From Syntrophomonadaceae bacterium (GTDB lineage: Bacteria > Bacillota > Dethiobacteria > DTU022), in the NCBI GenBank assembly GCA_007119615.1, contig SKPH01000044.1, forward strand, positions 1 to 37,175: a stretch of DNA of 37,175 nucleotides, written 5' to 3'. Each line of letters begins with the position of its first letter. Position 1 is the stretch's first letter. This document shows positions 25,881-35,157 of the stretch, piece after piece. The translations under genes and the position numbers were made by a program. Under the pieces are notes generated by a model that was not told where the DNA came from, did not search any database, and saw nothing but the letters and a program-made list of their open reading frames with translations.

Positions 25881-28193
25881 TTGGCCAAGCGGCGAAAAAG
25901 AAGGTTAAAGAAAGAGATGCGCAGCCAGGTTAAAGGCCTTTTGCTTCTGGCCCTGGCAGCATTTTGTTATGTGGGACTTATCCATACCGACCAGTCCGGA
26001 GGGATAGGCCTGTATGTCAATACCATTTTACGAACCCTGGCCGGGGAAGCTGCTATTGTAATTCCGTTTTTTATCGGCCTTCTGGGGCTGCGTGTGATCT
26101 TACCCCTTAACCGTTCAAAGATCCGCACCAGGCTGATTGGACTTTTAATTTTACAGCTTTTATATATGATCTGGATTCACCTGCAGTTTCTGATTGGTAC
26201 CGGATTATACCTGACCGCAGAAAACCTTTTTTTACAAAGTCTGAATTCAGGCTTAAACCATCTGGGCGGTGGGATCATCGGTTCCGTTTTTGCAGTTGCC
26301 GTATTATACCTCCTGGGGACAACAGGAAGCCGGATCCTGATTGTAACACTGGCCCTTATTTCAGCTTTACTGGTTCTCGATATTTCGATCAGACATGTTA
26401 TAAATACCCTTCTGGGCTGGGTTAGGAAAGGGATTGATTCTTTGAAAGCCCCGGCCAAAGCGTTGATTAAATTTTTCCGGGGTGGGGCTTCATTAACCCG
26501 GTCGAAACTGAAGCTGGCAGCTGAAAAGAAATACGATACTTCCGGGGTTACCGCGGAGCAGGATTCGGGCACCCTTCAAAACTATGACCCGACTGGATTG
26601 GAACAGTCCGGGTATACTCCTCAGGAAGTGCGGGCAGAGAGCACCGACTACCAGAATGAGCGAAGGATTAAGGTTACGGAGCCGCTGCAGGAGGATAGTC
26701 AGGGTTTAAATAACAGCCCTTCCGTTGCTATCCCCGGCAGGCAGGCGCTGCCCGAGAATTACATTTTACCCCCGCTGGAACTGCTTTCTCTGCCCAGGGC
26801 AGTCAGTGAACAGCATCATCTTAAGACCAGCAGGGATAGGGCAAAACTGCTGGAAAGTACCCTGCAGAGTTTTGGGGTCAGGGCAAAGGTTACCCATGTC
26901 CAATCCGGGCCTACTGTTACCCGATTTGAGGTCCAGCCCGAAGCGGGAGTCAAGGTCAGCAAAATTATCAGTCTCTCAGACGATCTAGCTCTAAACCTGG
27001 CTGCTCCGCTGGTCAGAATCGAAGCGCCGATTCCAGGTAAGGCTGCTCTCGGCATCGAGGTCCCCAATACGGTTATCTCCCTGGTTAATATCCGTGAAGT
27101 AATGGAAAACGCAGCCTACAAAGAGAGCAATTCCGCTCTTACAGTGGGACTGGGGAAGGATATTACCGGCGTACCGGTTATAGCCGATTTAGCGAAGATG
27201 CCTCACCTTTTAATAGCCGGAGCAACAGGTGCCGGAAAAAGCGTGTGCCTGAATACGGTTATCACCAGCATTCTCTATAAGGCCGGCTCGGAGCTGGTCC
27301 GTTTCCTGATGATCGATCCTAAAGTTGTCGAGTTGAGCGTATACAATGGTATCCCGCACTTGTTGATGCCTGTGCTTACCGATCCGCGCAAGGCTGCCCT
27401 GGCTCTTCGGAATATGGTCAGGGAAATGGGCAGGCGCTATGACCTCTTCGCCCGCCTTGAAGTACGTGATATCGGCACCTACAATGATCTGGCTGCAAAT
27501 GATCCGGAGCTGGAAAAGCTGCCGTTTATCGTGGTTATAATTGATGAACTGGCAGACCTGATGCTGGTATCGCCAGGCGAAGTTGAAGATTCAATTGCCA
27601 GGCTGGCCCAGATGTCGAGAGCTGCGGGAATCCATCTTATCGTTGCTACTCAGAGGCCCTCGGTTGATGTATTGACCGGTATTATCAAGGCTAACATTAC
27701 CTCAAGAATTGCCTTTACTGTTTCATCTCAGTTTGATTCCAGGACAATTCTCGATATGGCAGGTGCAGAAAAGTTACTCGGCCGCGGCGATATGCTTTAC
27801 TACCCTGTCGGTGCGGTTAAGCCCATTCGTGTCCAAGGCGCCTACGTAAGTGAAATAGAGGTAAAAAAAGTTACCGATTTTATAAAGAACCAGGGTCCGG
27901 TCGAGTATGAAAACGGCAGCGCTTTTCTGGAAACTCCGGATGATGCCGAGGAGGAAGAGCTGGATTCCCTTTTTGCCGAAGCAGTGGACCTGGTTGTGAG
28001 AACCGGCCAGGCTTCGATATCGCTGCTGCAGAGACGTTTCAGGATTGGCTATACAAGAGCAGCCCGTCTGATTGATGACCTGGAGAGGCGGGGAGTAGTC
28101 GGTCAGTTTGAAGGCAGTAAGCCCAGGGAAGTGCTGGTAACCGCTGAACAGGCCGCGAAAATATGCGAAGATTTTAACAGAAATGCTGACTGA
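25881..28193 (+). CDS. DNA translocase FtsK/SpoIIIE
   Basis: Septum-anchored, ATP-driven DNA pump that clears the chromosome from the division septum or, as SpoIIIE, pumps DNA into the forespore. I start it at UUG 25881 (SD GAGGTGG; MAKRRKRRLKKE), eight codons inside the track ORF, giving 770 residues. A basic N-terminus is followed by four membrane helices (about 18-180), a short linker, the motor with Walker A GATGAGKS (447-454) and Walker B IVVIIDELADLM, and the winged-helix gamma domain near the C-terminus (LLQRRFRIGYTRAARLIDDLERRGVVG). FtsK and SpoIIIE cannot be told apart here. Confidence 0.96.
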   Translation: MAKRRKRRLKKEMRSQVKGLLLLALAAFCYVGLIHTDQSGGIGLYVNTILRTLAGEAAIVIPFFIGLLGLRVILPLNRSKIRTRLIGLLILQLLYMIWIHLQFLIGTGLYLTAENLFLQSLNSGLNHLGGGIIGSVFAVAVLYLLGTTGSRILIVTLALISALLVLDISIRHVINTLLGWVRKGIDSLKAPAKALIKFFRGGASLTRSKLKLAAEKKYDTSGVTAEQDSGTLQNYDPTGLEQSGYTPQEVRAESTDYQNERRIKVTEPLQEDSQGLNNSPSVAIPGRQALPENYILPPLELLSLPRAVSEQHHLKTSRDRAKLLESTLQSFGVRAKVTHVQSGPTVTRFEVQPEAGVKVSKIISLSDDLALNLAAPLVRIEAPIPGKAALGIEVPNTVISLVNIREVMENAAYKESNSALTVGLGKDITGVPVIADLAKMPHLLIAGATGAGKSVCLNTVITSILYKAGSELVRFLMIDPKVVELSVYNGIPHLLMPVLTDPRKAALALRNMVREMGRRYDLFARLEVRDIGTYNDLAANDPELEKLPFIVVIIDELADLMLVSPGEVEDSIARLAQMSRAAGIHLIVATQRPSVDVLTGIIKANITSRIAFTVSSQFDSRTILDMAGAEKLLGRGDMLYYPVGAVKPIRVQGAYVSEIEVKKVTDFIKNQGPVEYENGSAFLETPDDAEEEELDSLFAEAVDLVVRTGQASISLLQRRFRIGYTRAARLIDDLERRGVVGQFEGSKPREVLVTAEQAAKICEDFNRNAD

Positions 28194-28204
28194 GGAGTTT
28201 AAAA

Positions 28205-29575
28205 TTGAAGCCTGAAGACCGTATATCGAACCTGACCGGATCCGAATTTAAAAGTATTAAGCTGGCGGCCGTATCTCTGGGCTGTTCAAAAAACCGGATC
28301 GACACGGAAGAAGTCCTGGGACTTCTTTCCGGTTGGGGTTTCGTCATAACCGATGATTACCGCTCTGCTGATATTATCATCGTTAACACCTGCAGCTTTA
28401 TTGAAGAAGCTCAGCAGGAGTCTGTAAACAAGCTGCTTGAACTGTCCGGAACAACCGGGCGCCAACCGAAAATAGTTGCTGCCGGCTGCCTGGTGGAACT
28501 GTTCGGTAGTAAAATTACAAAATCTATACCGGAAATTGATGGCGCGATCGGCGCACATAGTTATAGATCCCTGGAAAAATTTATGAAAATGCTGATCAGC
28601 GGTAAACGGCCTGTCATTAAGCAAAAACCATCTGCCACCTATAGTTCACTTTCACCGAGAATTTTAACCAGCCCGGCTCACAGCGCTAATGTTAAAATTG
28701 CCGAAGGCTGCAGCAATCGCTGCCATTACTGCCTGATACCCTCGATCAGGGGTATTTACCGCAGCAGGCGGCCGGAAGAAATTGTAACCGAAATCAAAAG
28801 TTTGCTTGCAAACGGGACACGTGAGATAAACCTTATCGCCCAGGATACTACCGCTTATGGGACTGACAGCGAAACGCTGCCGGACCTCTCCGGCCTGATC
28901 AGGCAAATCCTCGACCTTGATTACCAGTTCTGGCTGAGGATCATGTACACCTACCCGTCAAGAATAGACGATCAGCTGATCGACCTGATAGCTTCTGAGA
29001 GCAGGATTTGCAATTACCTTGATTTGCCGATTCAACATGTCAGCGATCAGATTCTCCGCCTGATGAACCGATCGTACGGTAAAGAAGAGTTGTCGGGACT
29101 TGTGAAGAAACTGCGCAATCGTATTCCGGACCTTGCTCTGCGCACAACCTGTATGGTCGGTTACCCCGGTGAAGGATTGAGACAGTTCAGGGAACTGATC
29201 GATTTTATCACAGAAAACCCGTTTGAAAGACTTGGTGCATTCACCTACTCGGGCCAGGAAGGAACCGTAGCTGCCGACATGGCGGGAGAGGTCCCGCCAC
29301 GTGTTGCCAAAAAAAGATACCGGGAATTGATGCTGAGGCAGCAGCGTATTTCCGATCAACTGAACCGTAGCCTGATCGGCAAAGAACTAAGAGTTATTGT
29401 TGAAAAAGCTATTGAGCCTCATCAGGGCCGCTATTACGGCCGCACGGAATACCAGGCACCAGAGGTAGACGGCGGCGTATATTTTAGCTCACAGAGTCTC
29501 CTGATGCCCGGTGAGATGGTTTCTGTGAAGGTCTGCGCCTCTTCGCCGTATAATTTGCTGGCGAAAGCGCTCTAA
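28205..29575 (+). CDS. rimO: Ribosomal protein S12 methylthiotransferase RimO
   Basis: Radical-SAM enzyme that adds a methylthio group to Asp88 (E. coli numbering) of ribosomal protein S12. 456 residues from UUG 28205. N-terminal UPF0004 domain with cluster cysteines C27 (SLGCSKN), C63 (NTCSFI) and C95 (AAGCLVE); radical-SAM cluster C169-x3-C173-x2-C176 (CSNRCHYC); C-terminal TRAM domain. The SLGCSKNRxDxE and CSFIxxAxxES signatures favour RimO over MiaB. It is 11 bp after ftsK. Confidence 0.94.
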   Translation: MKPEDRISNLTGSEFKSIKLAAVSLGCSKNRIDTEEVLGLLSGWGFVITDDYRSADIIIVNTCSFIEEAQQESVNKLLELSGTTGRQPKIVAAGCLVELFGSKITKSIPEIDGAIGAHSYRSLEKFMKMLISGKRPVIKQKPSATYSSLSPRILTSPAHSANVKIAEGCSNRCHYCLIPSIRGIYRSRRPEEIVTEIKSLLANGTREINLIAQDTTAYGTDSETLPDLSGLIRQILDLDYQFWLRIMYTYPSRIDDQLIDLIASESRICNYLDLPIQHVSDQILRLMNRSYGKEELSGLVKKLRNRIPDLALRTTCMVGYPGEGLRQFRELIDFITENPFERLGAFTYSGQEGTVAADMAGEVPPRVAKKRYRELMLRQQRISDQLNRSLIGKELRVIVEKAIEPHQGRYYGRTEYQAPEVDGGVYFSSQSLLMPGEMVSVKVCASSPYNLLAKAL

Positions 29576-29606
29576 ATTCGAGTTATTTTACCGAGGTGAC
29601 ATTTAA

Positions 29607-30842
29607 ATGCAGGCTGACTTAATTTGTGTCGGCAATGAATTGCTGACCGGCCTTGTTGAAAACAGTAACGCCGGCTTTCTGGCCCGACGCCTCTGTTCTG
29701 TTGGGATCCCGGTAAGTGAAATAAGTGTTGTAGCCGATGATGAAAAAGTGATCCGGGCTGCCCTCGGTAAAGCGTTAAAAGCGTGCGATTTAGTTATCCT
29801 GACCGGCGGACTGGGTCCTACCGATGATGATATAACCAGGGAGGCGGTTGCAGCTATCCTTGGCCTGCCCCTTGTCCTCAACCGGAAGTGGTTGGAAAAA
29901 ATGGAGCAATTTTTTTGTAAGCGCGGCCTTAAAATGCCCAAAAATAACCGAAAGCAGGCGCTTGTCATCGAAGGAAGCACGATCCTGGAAAATAAACGGG
30001 GGACAGCCCCGGGGTCGATGATAGAACATGAAGGCAGTTTAATTGTTCTGCTTCCCGGCCCGCCGCATGAACTGCAAATGATGTTCGATGAACAGGTTCT
30101 TCCGTATCTTGTCGGGCACAACCGGGGAAACCTTACTACGGTAAAAACACTGAAATGCATCGGCCTGGGAGAATCGATGCTGGAAGAAAAAATTAAGTCC
30201 GCCGGTGAATGGGATCTGCCCCAAATCTCATATGTGGCCAGGGGATTTGAAGTCGACCTGCAGATCAAAGGATGCGGAGACCCGGCCTCTGCTTCCGCAG
30301 CACTGGCAGACGCAGAAAAGCGCCTGAGATCCGCTCTCGGTACCTATATTTTCGGCAGCGATGATCAAACCCTGGCCGGTACGGTAGCCGAAATTTTAAT
30401 AGCCGGAAAGCTGACCCTCGGTTTGGCTGAATCGTGCAGCGGAGGCCTTTTATCTGACATCATTACCGACATACCGGGAAGTTCAAAGTTTTACCGGGGC
30501 GGTGTGGTTGTCTACAACCCGGATGCAAAAGTAGAAGTGCTTGGTCTAAGCCGGTCTCTGTTGAATCACGAGGGAGAAGTAAGCGATGCAGTGGCAAGGG
30601 CAATGGCCGAGGGAGCAAGATCACTTTTCAGGGCAGATCTGGGTGTCGGAATAACCGGAATTGCCGGCCCCGACAGTGACTTATCGGGAAGCCCTGTTGG
30701 CCTCGTTTATGTTGCCGTGTCTTCACCGGACTTGTGTGACAGCATGGAACTGAATTTTGGCGGCGGGAGAAGAGCAGTTAAAGAGAGATCGGCTCAAATC
30801 GCCCTGGATATGATCAGGAAAATTGTTCTTACCGGGAATTAA
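29607..30842 (+). CDS. cinA: CinA family nicotinamide-nucleotide amidohydrolase / competence-damage protein
   Basis: 411 residues with two domains: an N-terminal MoaB/MoeA-like molybdopterin-binding fold (ICVGNELLTGLVENSN, LTGGLGPTDDDITREAVA, LLPGPPHELQMMF) and a C-terminal CinA domain, known in other bacteria as NMN deamidase (LAESCSGGLLSDIITDIPGSSKFYRGGVVVYN, GITGIAGPDS). The ATG follows CGAGGTGA. It sits upstream of thpR-recA, as cinA-recA does in Bacillus and Streptococcus, but without pgsA before it. Confidence 0.95.
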   Translation: MQADLICVGNELLTGLVENSNAGFLARRLCSVGIPVSEISVVADDEKVIRAALGKALKACDLVILTGGLGPTDDDITREAVAAILGLPLVLNRKWLEKMEQFFCKRGLKMPKNNRKQALVIEGSTILENKRGTAPGSMIEHEGSLIVLLPGPPHELQMMFDEQVLPYLVGHNRGNLTTVKTLKCIGLGESMLEEKIKSAGEWDLPQISYVARGFEVDLQIKGCGDPASASAALADAEKRLRSALGTYIFGSDDQTLAGTVAEILIAGKLTLGLAESCSGGLLSDIITDIPGSSKFYRGGVVVYNPDAKVEVLGLSRSLLNHEGEVSDAVARAMAEGARSLFRADLGVGITGIAGPDSDLSGSPVGLVYVAVSSPDLCDSMELNFGGGRRAVKERSAQIALDMIRKIVLTGN

Positions 30843-30862
30843 TGTTGGAGGTAAGAATTCAA

Positions 30863-30927
30863 AAACCGAAGCTTGCAGCTTTGAAGTTGGAAAAGATAAA
30901 AATATAACCATCCTGCAAGCCGGTTTT
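30863..30927. repeat. Long inverted repeat enclosing the thpR-recA promoter candidate
   Basis: AAAACCG-aa-GCTTGCAG (about 30862-30878) is the inverse of CTGCAAGC-CGGTTTT (30913-30927): 15 paired positions with a 2-nt bulge and a 34-nt spacer. The right arm ends in TTTT, so the RNA could act as a weak terminator for cinA. The spacer itself holds the promoter below, so an operator role is also possible. Confidence 0.5.
30881..30908 (+). promoter_or_regulatory. Promoter candidate for thpR-recA
   Basis: TTGAAG (30881-30886), a 16-bp spacer and TATAAC (30903-30908). It lies wholly inside the loop of the inverted repeat at 30863-30927, and transcription would begin in the right arm. No LexA (GAAC-N4-GTTC) box is seen. 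Confidence 0.45.
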
Positions 30928-30970
30928 AACGTTGCCTGCTATACCGGACCTGATGAAGGAGGGTGAGCTG

Positions 30971-31537
30971 TTGCTTAGATTGTTTGTAGCTATTGGGCTT
31001 ACCGAAAAACAAAAAGATCAACTTACGGCCTTGCAGAATAAACTGAAAGATTACATGGACGGGGTGCGCTGGGTACGCCCGGAAGCGATGCACCTGACCT
31101 TAAATTTTATGGAAGCTGTTGAAGAAGAGAGAGCTGCCCTGATCCAGGAAGCCATGGACGGGGCAGTTGAAGATCTTAAACCGTTTAAGATACAGTTCGG
31201 AAGCTGCGGGGTATTCCCTTCGCCCGGGAAAGCAAGAGTGCTCTGGATCGGAATTGAGGAAGGAGAAGCGCCGATTAAGGAATTGGCCTCGAAACTGGAG
31301 AGTAATCTGGCTGCGCATAATTTTAAAAAGGAAGAACGGATTTACCATCCTCACCTGACTATCGGACGCATCCGTGGCAGGGTTCACCAAAATAAGATCA
31401 ATAAATTTCTTGAGCAGGAAAAAATGTTTCAAACATCGGCAGCCGAAGCCCGTGAAGTTATTCTATACCAGAGCCGTTTATCAAACCGGGGCGCGGTTCA
31501 TACGGCAGTCTACAGAACGGCTTTTAGGAAAATATGA
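30971..31537 (+). CDS. thpR: RNA 2',3'-cyclic phosphodiesterase (2H family)
   Basis: Two-histidine phosphoesterase of the LigT/ThpR family, which hydrolyses 2',3'-cyclic phosphates on RNA ends to 2'-phosphates and can act as a 2'-5' RNA ligase in vitro. I choose UUG 30971 (AAGGAGGG, spacing 7), giving MLLRLFVAIGL and 188 residues; the track start at 30932 precedes the SD. Both catalytic motifs are clear: HLTLNF and HLTIGRI. It lies 125 bp before recA in the same direction. Confidence 0.92.
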   Translation: MLRLFVAIGLTEKQKDQLTALQNKLKDYMDGVRWVRPEAMHLTLNFMEAVEEERAALIQEAMDGAVEDLKPFKIQFGSCGVFPSPGKARVLWIGIEEGEAPIKELASKLESNLAAHNFKKEERIYHPHLTIGRIRGRVHQNKINKFLEQEKMFQTSAAEAREVILYQSRLSNRGAVHTAVYRTAFRKI

Positions 31538-31662
31538 TGTTCTTTATTCTGCCGAAAATTTCTTAAGGAAGAAAGAGATAACCGGGTTAAAATGGCAGGA
31601 GATTGTTGGTTGGAAAAAGAACTAATGAGGTTAGATCAACCCGCTTAAGGAGGTAAGGCTAA

Positions 31663-32715
31663 TTGGAAAAAGAAAAAGCACTGGAAGCAGCACTGCTACA
31701 AATTGAAAAGCAATTCGGTAAGGGATCGGTTATGAGACTTGGCCAGGATGCCATAGCGGAGATAGCATTCATTCCGACCGGCAGCCTTTCACTGGATGTT
31801 GCCCTTGGCGTAGGCGGCGTACCAAGAGGAAGAGTAATTGAAATATTCGGACCCGAATCTTCGGGTAAGACCACAGTCGCTCTCCATATTATCGCCGAGG
31901 CGCAGAAGAGAGGCGGTTTTGCCGCTTTCGTTGATGCCGAGCATGCCCTGGATCCCCAGTACGCAACCAACCTGGGAGTTAACCTGGATGAGCTGCTGGT
32001 TTCACAGCCCGATACGGGTGAACAGGCTCTTGAAATTGCTGAAGCGCTTGTAAGGAGCAATGCTATCGATGTCCTCGTTATAGACTCTGTTGCCGCTCTG
32101 GTCCCCCGCGCTGAAATCGAAGGTGAGATGGGCGATGCCCATGTCGGACTTCAGGCCAGGCTAATGTCACAGGCGCTGCGAAAACTATCCGGTGTAATCA
32201 GTAAATCGAGGACCTGTGCTATTTTTATTAACCAGATCAGGGAGAAGGTCGGGGTCATGTTTGGAAACCCCGAGGTAACACCTGGCGGGCGGGCCTTAAA
32301 ATTTTACTCCTCTGTCAGGCTTGATGTCAGAAGAATAGAATCACTGAAAATCGGATCCGACCAGATTATCGGTAACCGGACCAGGGTGAAGGTTGTTAAG
32401 AACAAGGTTGCTCCTCCGTTTAAAATAGCGGAATTCGATATTCTTTACGGCAAAGGGGTCTCGGCGGAAGGTTCGCTAATTGATCTCGGCCTGGAGCACA
32501 ATGTAATTAACAAAAGCGGCGCCTGGTACTCATATGGGGAGGAAAGGCTGGGCCAGGGCCGGGAGAATGTCAGGGAATTCCTGAAGGAAAACCCGGAGAT
32601 GCGACAGGAGATCGAGATAAAAGTACGCGAGTTGGCCGGCCTGCCGATAAACAGTTTATATACTGTTGCCGAAGGTGTTGTTACCGATACCGATGATTCG
32701 GGCAAAGAAGAGTAA
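31663..32715 (+). CDS. recA: Recombinase RecA
   Basis: Strand-exchange ATPase and SOS co-protease. 350 residues from UUG 31663 behind AAGGAGGT. Walker [10 protein letters not shown] (63-71), [19 protein letters not shown] (Walker B), the DNA-binding loops [25 protein letters not shown] and [32 protein letters not shown] are intact. The C-terminal tail is acidic (DTDDSGKEE), as usual. No inteins or frame breaks. Confidence 0.99.
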   Translation: MEKEKALEAALLQIEKQFGKGSVMRLGQDAIAEIAFIPTGSLSLDVALGVGGVPRGRVIEIFGPESSGKTTVALHIIAEAQKRGGFAAFVDAEHALDPQYATNLGVNLDELLVSQPDTGEQALEIAEALVRSNAIDVLVIDSVAALVPRAEIEGEMGDAHVGLQARLMSQALRKLSGVISKSRTCAIFINQIREKVGVMFGNPEVTPGGRALKFYSSVRLDVRRIESLKIGSDQIIGNRTRVKVVKNKVAPPFKIAEFDILYGKGVSAEGSLIDLGLEHNVINKSGAWYSYGEERLGQGRENVREFLKENPEMRQEIEIKVRELAGLPINSLYTVAEGVVTDTDDSGKEE

Positions 32716-32740
32716 TTCTGAGCTACGGAGTTGACATTTT

Positions 32741-33211
32741 TTGAATGAAGAGGTGGTTCTAAAAAAAGCCCGCGCCAGGGTTCTGCGCCTTCTTGCATAC
32801 CGGGCCCGCAGCTGTAAAGAAGTCATGGAATACCTTGAACGCAAAGGCTTTTCACAAGAAATTAGCGAGAGTGTAGTAAAGGAGATGGAAAAGTACGGTT
32901 ATATAAACGACGACCGGTTTGCATCAGATTTCATTGCCTATAGAAAAGCCCGCGGAGATGGCTTAATCAAAATCCGGTATGAGCTGCAATTAAAAGGGAT
33001 CGACCAGCAGATTGTCAATGAAAAAATAGCCGAAAACTTCAGCCCGGAAGAAGATTTTTGCAGGATTAAAGAAGCGTTGAGCAGAAGAGAACCTGTAAAC
33101 GGGGAAATTGATCAGCGCTGGATCGGTCGCCAGGTGGCATATTTTAAGAGACGCGGTTTTCAGGATGGCTTAATTATCAAAGCTTTAAAAGAATATAGTT
33201 ATTTTGAGTAA
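32741..33211 (+). CDS. recX: Regulatory protein RecX
   Basis: Modulator of RecA filament growth. 156 residues of repeated three-helix units: LLAYRARSCKEVMEYLERKGFS, MEKYGYINDDRFASDFIAYRKARGDGLIKIRYELQLKGI and RWIGRQVAYFKRRGFQDGLIIKAL, all family signatures. UUG 32741 follows CGGAG by 10 nt. It is 25 bp after recA, the classic recA-recX pair. Confidence 0.93.
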   Translation: MNEEVVLKKARARVLRLLAYRARSCKEVMEYLERKGFSQEISESVVKEMEKYGYINDDRFASDFIAYRKARGDGLIKIRYELQLKGIDQQIVNEKIAENFSPEEDFCRIKEALSRREPVNGEIDQRWIGRQVAYFKRRGFQDGLIIKALKEYSYFE

Positions 33212-33219
33212 ATATTAAC

Positions 33220-33248
33220 TTGACATAATATTTAATACAAGCTACACT
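33220..33248 (+). promoter_or_regulatory. Promoter of the recX-rny intergenic RNA
   Basis: A perfect TTGACA (33220-33225), a 17-bp spacer and TACACT (33243-33248). The start site is near 33255, giving a transcript of about 175 nt to the terminator at 33400-33432. Confidence 0.65.
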
Positions 33249-33254
33249 TATGAA

Positions 33255-33432
33255 GTAAATCATTATACTTTATGGATGTTCAGTTCATAACTGACAAGAG
33301 AAAGCCTTGTGCCGGAAGGTACTGAGGATATATTAAAAAAGCATACAATCTTTTTGCAGGCTAAGGGATAAGTGTACCTGCGCCTGACCTTTCTCTTTTA
33401 AGCTGTGTCCTGGACACAGCTTATATTATTTT
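33255..33432 (+). ncRNA. Candidate structured RNA (riboswitch-like leader or small RNA)
   Basis: A transcript of about 175 nt is delimited by a promoter and a terminator. In order: hairpin TCAGTT-cat-AACTGA (33280-33294); P1 AAGAGAAAG (33296-33304) with CTTTCTCTT (33389-33397); P2 CCTTG(T)GCC (33305-33313) with GGCTAAGG (33359-33366); inside P2 a hairpin AAAAAG/CTTTTT (33336-33341, 33350-33355); and AGGTAC (33317-33322) able to pair with GTACCT (33374-33379), which with P2 would be a pseudoknot. I do not recognise a known class; 6S-like and riboswitch readings are both open. Confidence 0.55.
33400..33432 (+). terminator. Intrinsic terminator of the recX-rny RNA
   Basis: AAGCTGTGTC (33400-33409), loop CTG, GACACAGCTT (33413-33422), then ATATTATTTT. 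A perfect 10-bp stem. It lies before rny, so it either ends a small RNA or attenuates rny. Confidence 0.8.
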
Positions 33433-33479
33433 GACGGACTTATCATATCTGCGATCACAATGAGACGGAGGTGAACAAT

Positions 33480-35015
33480 ATGCTTGAAACCTTACTTTTA
33501 ATCATAGCCGCCCTGGCTGTTGGTTTTGGGGGCGGTTATTTAATTCGTAAGATGATTGCTGAAGCTAAGATTTCTTCAGCAGAAACCGCAGCGAAAAAAA
33601 TAATTGAAGAAGCGACCCAGGAAGCAAATGCCTTAAAAAGAGAAAAGCAACTCGAAGCGAAAGAAGAAGCTCACAGACTGAGAACCGAACTGGAGAAAGA
33701 AGGTAAAGAAAGACGTTCAGAGTTACAACGCCTGGAACGGCGGCTGGACCAGAAAGAGGAAAGCCTTGACCGTAAACTAAGTAATGTTGAACACAAGGAA
33801 GAAGAACTTAAAACCAAAGAAGAGGAAATTAAGAGTTTCAGGGAAGAATTGGAGCAGTTACAGCAGAAACAGCTCACAGAATTGGAGCGAGTCTCGGGTA
33901 TGAACACCGAAGATGCCAAAGAACTGCTGCTTCAAAGGGTTCGGGATGAGATTAACCATGAGATGATCAGCATGGTTAAAGAAATGGAAAGCCAGGCTAA
34001 AGCAGAAGGTGAGAAGAAAGCCCGTGAAATAGTAACGCTGGCAATTCAGCGTTATGCTGCAGATCATGTCTCCGAGTCGACTGTTTCCGTTGTATCCCTG
34101 CCAAATGATGAAATGAAAGGCCGGATTATCGGGCGTGAAGGCAGAAACATCAGGGCGTTGGAAACGCTAACCGGAATCGATTTGATTATTGATGATACCC
34201 CGGAAGCGGTGATTATTTCCGGCTTCGATCCAATCAGGCGTGAAGTTGCCCGGCTGGCTCTTGAAAAACTGGTCAGCGATGGCCGAATCCACCCGGCAAG
34301 GATTGAGGAGATTGTTGAAAAGACACGCAAAGAAGTAGATTCACAAATCAAGGAAGAAGGAGAGCGCGCCACATTTGAATCCAGAGTTCACGGCGTGCAT
34401 CCGGAATTAGTAACTTTGCTTGGTAAACTTAAATTCAGAACCAGCTACGGACAAAATGTATTACAGCACTCAATCGAAGTAGCTCATCTGGCAGGGATCA
34501 TGGCCGCAGAATTAGGACTTGACGTTACTTTTGCCAAGAGAGCAGGATTGCTGCATGATATAGGCAAAGCGATCGATCATGAAACCGAGGGTTCCCACGT
34601 CAGTATTGGCGCTGAGGTGGCCAAGAAATACAAGGAGTCCCCGGCGATTGTCAATGCAATCGAAGCTCACCATGGCGATGTTGATTTTAACACCATGGAA
34701 GCAGTGCTAATTCAGGCAGCCGATGCAATTTCTGCCGTTCGTCCCGGGGCCAGGCGGGAAACGCTGGAAGCCTATATTAAACGACTGGAAAAACTGGAAA
34801 ATATCGCTGATTCGTTCGAAGGCGTGGAGAAGTCTTACGCTATTCATGCCGGGCGGGAAATCAGAATTATGGTTAAACCCGATCGGATTGACGATTATAC
34901 CTCTATCCAGGTGGCCAGGGATATAGTTAAAAAAATCGAAGGCGAATTGGAATATCCCGGACAAATTAAAGTTACCGTAATTCGGGAAACGAGAGCTGTC
35001 GACTACGCCAAGTAA
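33480..35015 (+). CDS. rny: Ribonuclease Y
   Basis: Membrane-anchored endoribonuclease starting mRNA decay in Bacillota. I start it at ATG 33480 (CGGAGGTG, spacing 6), three codons inside the track ORF; 511 residues. One N-terminal transmembrane helix ([18 protein letters not shown]), a long charged coiled coil (about 25-190), a KH domain ([17 protein letters not shown], about 205-270) and an HD domain with LLHDIGK (H359, D360) are present. A terminator separates it from the upstream RNA, and another follows it. Confidence 0.97.
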   Translation: MLETLLLIIAALAVGFGGGYLIRKMIAEAKISSAETAAKKIIEEATQEANALKREKQLEAKEEAHRLRTELEKEGKERRSELQRLERRLDQKEESLDRKLSNVEHKEEELKTKEEEIKSFREELEQLQQKQLTELERVSGMNTEDAKELLLQRVRDEINHEMISMVKEMESQAKAEGEKKAREIVTLAIQRYAADHVSESTVSVVSLPNDEMKGRIIGREGRNIRALETLTGIDLIIDDTPEAVIISGFDPIRREVARLALEKLVSDGRIHPARIEEIVEKTRKEVDSQIKEEGERATFESRVHGVHPELVTLLGKLKFRTSYGQNVLQHSIEVAHLAGIMAAELGLDVTFAKRAGLLHDIGKAIDHETEGSHVSIGAEVAKKYKESPAIVNAIEAHHGDVDFNTMEAVLIQAADAISAVRPGARRETLEAYIKRLEKLENIADSFEGVEKSYAIHAGREIRIMVKPDRIDDYTSIQVARDIVKKIEGELEYPGQIKVTVIRETRAVDYAK

Positions 35016-35057
35016 CATTTGCCCCTGGCGCGGCAGTCAACAAGATTTACCAGTATT

Positions 35058-35089
35058 GAGAGTGCCCTCCCGGGGCGCTCTCTTTATTT
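35058..35089 (+). terminator. Intrinsic terminator after rny
   Basis: GAGAGTGCCC (35058-35067), a 5-nt loop, GGGCGCTCTC (35073-35082), then TTTATTT. A 10-bp stem with one G-U pair. The track ORF starting at 35056 begins inside it and cannot be the true ymdB start. Confidence 0.85.
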
Positions 35090-35157
35090 CCGGCAGGAAA
35101 CAAGGCGAAAAAAAAGAAACAGTAAAAAAAATATGTTATAAAAATGGAGTTGTTAAA

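Noticed and set aside
33255-33432. Assigning the recX-rny RNA to 6S RNA
   Set aside because: Length and the P1 closing stem fit loosely, but the first 40 nt lie outside P1 and the central region looks pseudoknotted rather than an open bubble. Left as unassigned.
35056-35157. N-terminal extension of YmdB in the ORF track
   Set aside because: It runs through the rny terminator. GTG 35158 has an SD and gives the family N-terminus.
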